Source of the DNA: JALORV01 sp035429805
GTDB taxonomy: Bacteria > Pseudomonadota > Gammaproteobacteria > Burkholderiales > Burkholderiaceae_F
Length of the DNA stretch: 64,000 bases
Direction of reading: 5' to 3'
Assembly: GCA_035429805.1 (NCBI GenBank)
Contig: DAOMFL010000005.1
Coordinates: 1 to 64,000, forward strand
Of this stretch, positions 61,986-64,000 are shown piece by piece. The notes under the pieces are model-generated. The model saw nothing but the letters and a program-made list of their open reading frames with translations, made no database searches and had not been told where the DNA came from. The translations under genes and the position numbers were made by a program. The stretch's first letter is position 1. Every line of letters starts with the position of its first letter.

Positions 61986-63248
61986 ATGTCGCAGATCCTC
62001 TCGCTTGCCTTCGTAGGTTTCCTGCTCCTGATGGTCGGGCTGAAATACTGGCTCGCGTGGCGGCAGGTGCGTCACGTCTCGCGCCATGCCGACTCAGTGC
62101 CCCGGCAGTTCGCCGGTCGCGTTCCGCTGGAGGCACATCGCAAGGCGGCCTCCTACACGATCGCCCGCACCCGTCTCGCGCTGGTCGAGACCGCGGTCGG
62201 CGCGGCAGTGCTGATCGTGCTGACGCTGCTCGGTGGGCTGCAGTCGCTCGCTGACGCGCTGCGTGCCGCCGCTGGCACCGGTTTCGCCTTCCAGCTGCTG
62301 TTCGTCATCTCGGTCGCCATCCTGCTCGGGCTGATCGACCTGCCGTTTTCCTGGGTACGCCAGTTCCGCGTCGAGGCGCACTACGGCTTCAATCGCATGA
62401 CGCCCAGGCTCTGGTTCGCCGACCTCGCCAAGTCGTTCGTGCTCGCTGCCTTGCTCGGCGTGCCGCTGCTCGCCGCCGTGGTCGCGCTGATGCGCGGCGC
62501 CGGAGAGCTGTGGTGGATCTACGCCTGGCTGCTCTGGGTGGGATTCAATGCGCTGGTGCTGGTCATCTACCCGACCGTGATCGCCCCGCTCTTCAACCGG
62601 TTCGAGCCGCTGAAGGATTCGGCCCTGGCCCAGCGCATCGGTGAGCTGCTCTCGCGCACCGGGTTTTCCAGCAAGGGCGTTTTCGTGATGGACGGTTCGC
62701 GCCGCTCTGCGCACGGCAACGCCTATTTCACGGGTCTCGGGCGCGCCAAGCGCATCGTCTTCTTCGACACGCTGGTGGATCGCCTGCAGCCATCCGAGAT
62801 CGAGGCCGTGCTGGCGCACGAGCTGGGCCATTTCAAGCTGAAGCACATCGCCAAGCGCATGGCGTTCTCGTTCGTCGCCAGTCTCGTGTTCCTCGCACTG
62901 CTTGGATGGCTGGTCGACCAGTCGTGGTTTTATACCGGTCTCGGCGTCACGCCCTCGCTCGATGGAGGCAACGAAGGAATCGCGCTGGTGCTGTTCGTGC
63001 TCGTGCTTCCGGTCTTCACTTTCGTCTTTGCGCCGCTCGCAAGCTACCTGTCGCGCCGCCATGAATTCGAGGCCGACGCGTTCGCTGCCCGCCACGCGTC
63101 CGCGGACGACCTCGTCAATGCACTGGTCAAGCTGTACGAAGACAATGCAGCGACGCTGACGCCGGATCCGATCCACTCGGCGTTCTACGATTCGCACCCG
63201 CCGGCCTCGCTGCGGGTCGCGCGACTGGCCGCGGCCGCCGCCACCTGA
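61986..63248 (+). CDS. M48 family metalloprotease (Ste24/CAAX-type)
   Basis: A 420-residue membrane metalloprotease resembling CAAX prenyl protease 1. The zinc site is HELGH (residues 278-282) in VLAHELGHFKLKHI, with the third ligand Glu in SRRHEFEADAFAARHAS. Other family pieces are FRVEAHYGFNRMTPRLWFAD, IYPTVIAPLFNRFEPLK and SRRSAHGNAYFTGLGRAKRI. Seven or so membrane helices are predicted by eye. Its role in bacteria is quality control of membrane proteins. It is followed by the pterin dehydratase gene at a five-base gap and rsgA, a common order in betaproteobacteria. Confidence 0.94.
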   Translation: MSQILSLAFVGFLLLMVGLKYWLAWRQVRHVSRHADSVPRQFAGRVPLEAHRKAASYTIARTRLALVETAVGAAVLIVLTLLGGLQSLADALRAAAGTGFAFQLLFVISVAILLGLIDLPFSWVRQFRVEAHYGFNRMTPRLWFADLAKSFVLAALLGVPLLAAVVALMRGAGELWWIYAWLLWVGFNALVLVIYPTVIAPLFNRFEPLKDSALAQRIGELLSRTGFSSKGVFVMDGSRRSAHGNAYFTGLGRAKRIVFFDTLVDRLQPSEIEAVLAHELGHFKLKHIAKRMAFSFVASLVFLALLGWLVDQSWFYTGLGVTPSLDGGNEGIALVLFVLVLPVFTFVFAPLASYLSRRHEFEADAFAARHASADDLVNALVKLYEDNAATLTPDPIHSAFYDSHPPASLRVARLAAAAAT

Positions 63249-63253
63249 CGCAA

Positions 63254-63601
63254 GTGACGCGCGCCGAACTGCTGGTTCGCCACTGCCGTCATCTCGACGC
63301 GTCGGCCGCGCTCGACAGCGCGGCGCTCGGGGCGCAGCTGGCGGAACTGCCGGGGTGGCGCGTCGAAAGCGGGGCTATTGCGCGCACCTTCGCCTTTGCC
63401 GACTATTACGAGACGCTGGCGTTCGTCAATGCGCTGGCCTTCATCGTGCATCGCGAAGATCACCATCCGGACCTGGATGTCCGCTACGACCGCTGCACCG
63501 TCCGCTTCTCGACGCATTCTGCAGGCGGCATCACCGAGAACGACTTCATCTGCGCGGCGAAGGCCGACGCCGTCTTCGAATACCGTTACGGCAGCGCATG
63601 A
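63254..63601 (+). CDS. phhB: 4a-hydroxytetrahydrobiopterin dehydratase (pterin carbinolamine dehydratase)
   Basis: A 115-residue dehydratase that recycles tetrahydropterin in the phenylalanine hydroxylase reaction. The active-site motif is REDHHPDLDVRYDRCTVRFS, with His-His-Pro, then THSAGGITENDFICA. The length is usual for PCD/DCoH. The start is GTG at 63254 and the stop overlaps rsgA (ATGA, 63598-63601). No phenylalanine hydroxylase gene is in the window, so the symbol is by family only. Confidence 0.88.
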   Translation: MTRAELLVRHCRHLDASAALDSAALGAQLAELPGWRVESGAIARTFAFADYYETLAFVNALAFIVHREDHHPDLDVRYDRCTVRFSTHSAGGITENDFICAAKADAVFEYRYGSA

Positions 63602-64000
63602 GCAGATCCGCGCGCAGCGACCCGACCCGGTTCGCCGCGCGCGTCATCGCCACCTTCGGCCGCACCTCCCTGCTCGAGTCCGACGACAGCAGCACCTGGT
63701 CGGCCGTGCGCCGCGGTCGCCGCAGCGACCTCGTCGTCGGTGACGAAGTCATTGCGACCGCAGCCGGCCCCGGTCAGGCCGCAGTCGAATCCATCGAGCC
63801 GCGCCGCACGCTGCTTTACCGCTCGGACGCCTTCCGCACGAAGGAACTTGCCGCCAACGTCGACTGCGTGCTGATCGTCTTCGCGTCGCGCCCGACGTTC
63901 AACCCGTGGTTCCTGTGGAAGGCGCTGGTTGCCGCAAGGGCATCCGGGATCGAGGCCATCCTCGTACGTAACAAGACCGACCTCGACGAAGGCGCCGCCG
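63598..64000 (+). CDS. rsgA: Ribosome small subunit-dependent GTPase A (RsgA), N-terminal part
   Basis: Only the first 134 codons are inside the window. The protein starts MSRSARSDPTRFAARVIATF, and an OB-fold follows (RRGRRSDLVVGDEVIAT, then VESIEPRRTLLYRSDAF). The GTPase domain begins with LAANVDCVLIVFASRPTFN and NKTDL, the G4 motif in its circularly permuted place. The permuted order and the OB-fold point to RsgA, a 30S ribosome maturation factor. The C-terminal zinc domain is beyond the window. The ATG overlaps the pterin dehydratase stop by four bases. Confidence 0.92.
   Translation, partial: MSRSARSDPTRFAARVIATFGRTSLLESDDSSTWSAVRRGRRSDLVVGDEVIATAAGPGQAAVESIEPRRTLLYRSDAFRTKELAANVDCVLIVFASRPTFNPWFLWKALVAARASGIEAILVRNKTDLDEGAA

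Overview
The window is about 64 kb of GC-rich, densely packed bacterial chromosome. The gene content suggests a betaproteobacterium; order and genus cannot be fixed from sequence alone. Pointers are DUF1841 and two DUF1631 proteins, a PHA-granule-type protein and a Cys-type intracellular PHB depolymerase, an RsxB-like ferredoxin next to endonuclease III, an orn / M48 peptidase / pterin dehydratase / rsgA neighbourhood, and four-base ATGA or GTGA gene overlaps. No IS element, prophage or CRISPR array was seen. The only RNA gene found is a tRNA-Arg(CCT).

Layout. (a) 1-386: C-terminus of error-prone DNA polymerase DnaE2. (b) 391-7113, minus: a histidine utilisation operon hutU-hutH-hutG-hutI whose last cistron is a type II NADH dehydrogenase, followed upstream by a CorA-like membrane protein. 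(c) 9283-14043: an accessory-looking block of a LysR regulator divergent from an exported alpha/beta hydrolase, a cyclophilin-like lipoprotein, a cupin, a zinc alcohol dehydrogenase and the decayed tail of an MFS transporter. (d) 14156-18883: a PhnD-type binding protein fused to a rhodanese domain, an AlaX editing enzyme, and a neutral-lipid/PHA corner (wax ester synthase/DGAT, acyl-CoA-binding protein, PHA-system protein). (e) 18911-30738, minus: eleven tightly spaced genes running from a branched-chain-type ABC importer (with fused LivH-LivM permease) through pncB, a D-cysteine desulfhydrase-like lyase, an Asp/Glu racemase, an aminotransferase, a LUD protein and an NhaD/ArsB-type antiporter to a 2-hydroxyacid dehydrogenase. 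(f) 30860-34417: ferredoxin, PHB depolymerase, RsxB-like protein, nth, DUF1841. (g) 34446-39530: two small cytochromes c, a MoxR / GNAT / VWA set, and a PA2779/PA2778-type pair. (h) 39565-47164, minus: a GspE-family ATPase, two DUF1631 paralogues and a spermidine-synthase-like protein. (i) 47270-51276: DNA-deoxyinosine glycosylase, htpG, phzF, copD-like. (j) 51280-59769, minus: parC and parE with an aminotransferase (apparent CTG start) and a four-PAS GGDEF/EAL protein between them. (k) 59971-64000: tRNA-Arg, AI-2E family permease, orn, M48 peptidase, pterin dehydratase, start of rsgA.

Themes. Amino-acid catabolism is prominent (hut genes, ABC importer, racemase, lyase, two aminotransferases), as is carbon storage (wax ester/TAG synthesis, acyl-CoA binding, PHA protein and PHB depolymerase). 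The least explained parts are the eleven-gene importer-to-dehydrogenase cluster, the PhnD-rhodanese fusion, the DUF1631/spermidine-synthase-like/GspE cluster and the PA2779/PA2778 pair. Regulatory calls (promoters, operators, hairpins) come from reading motifs by eye and are less certain than the gene calls.
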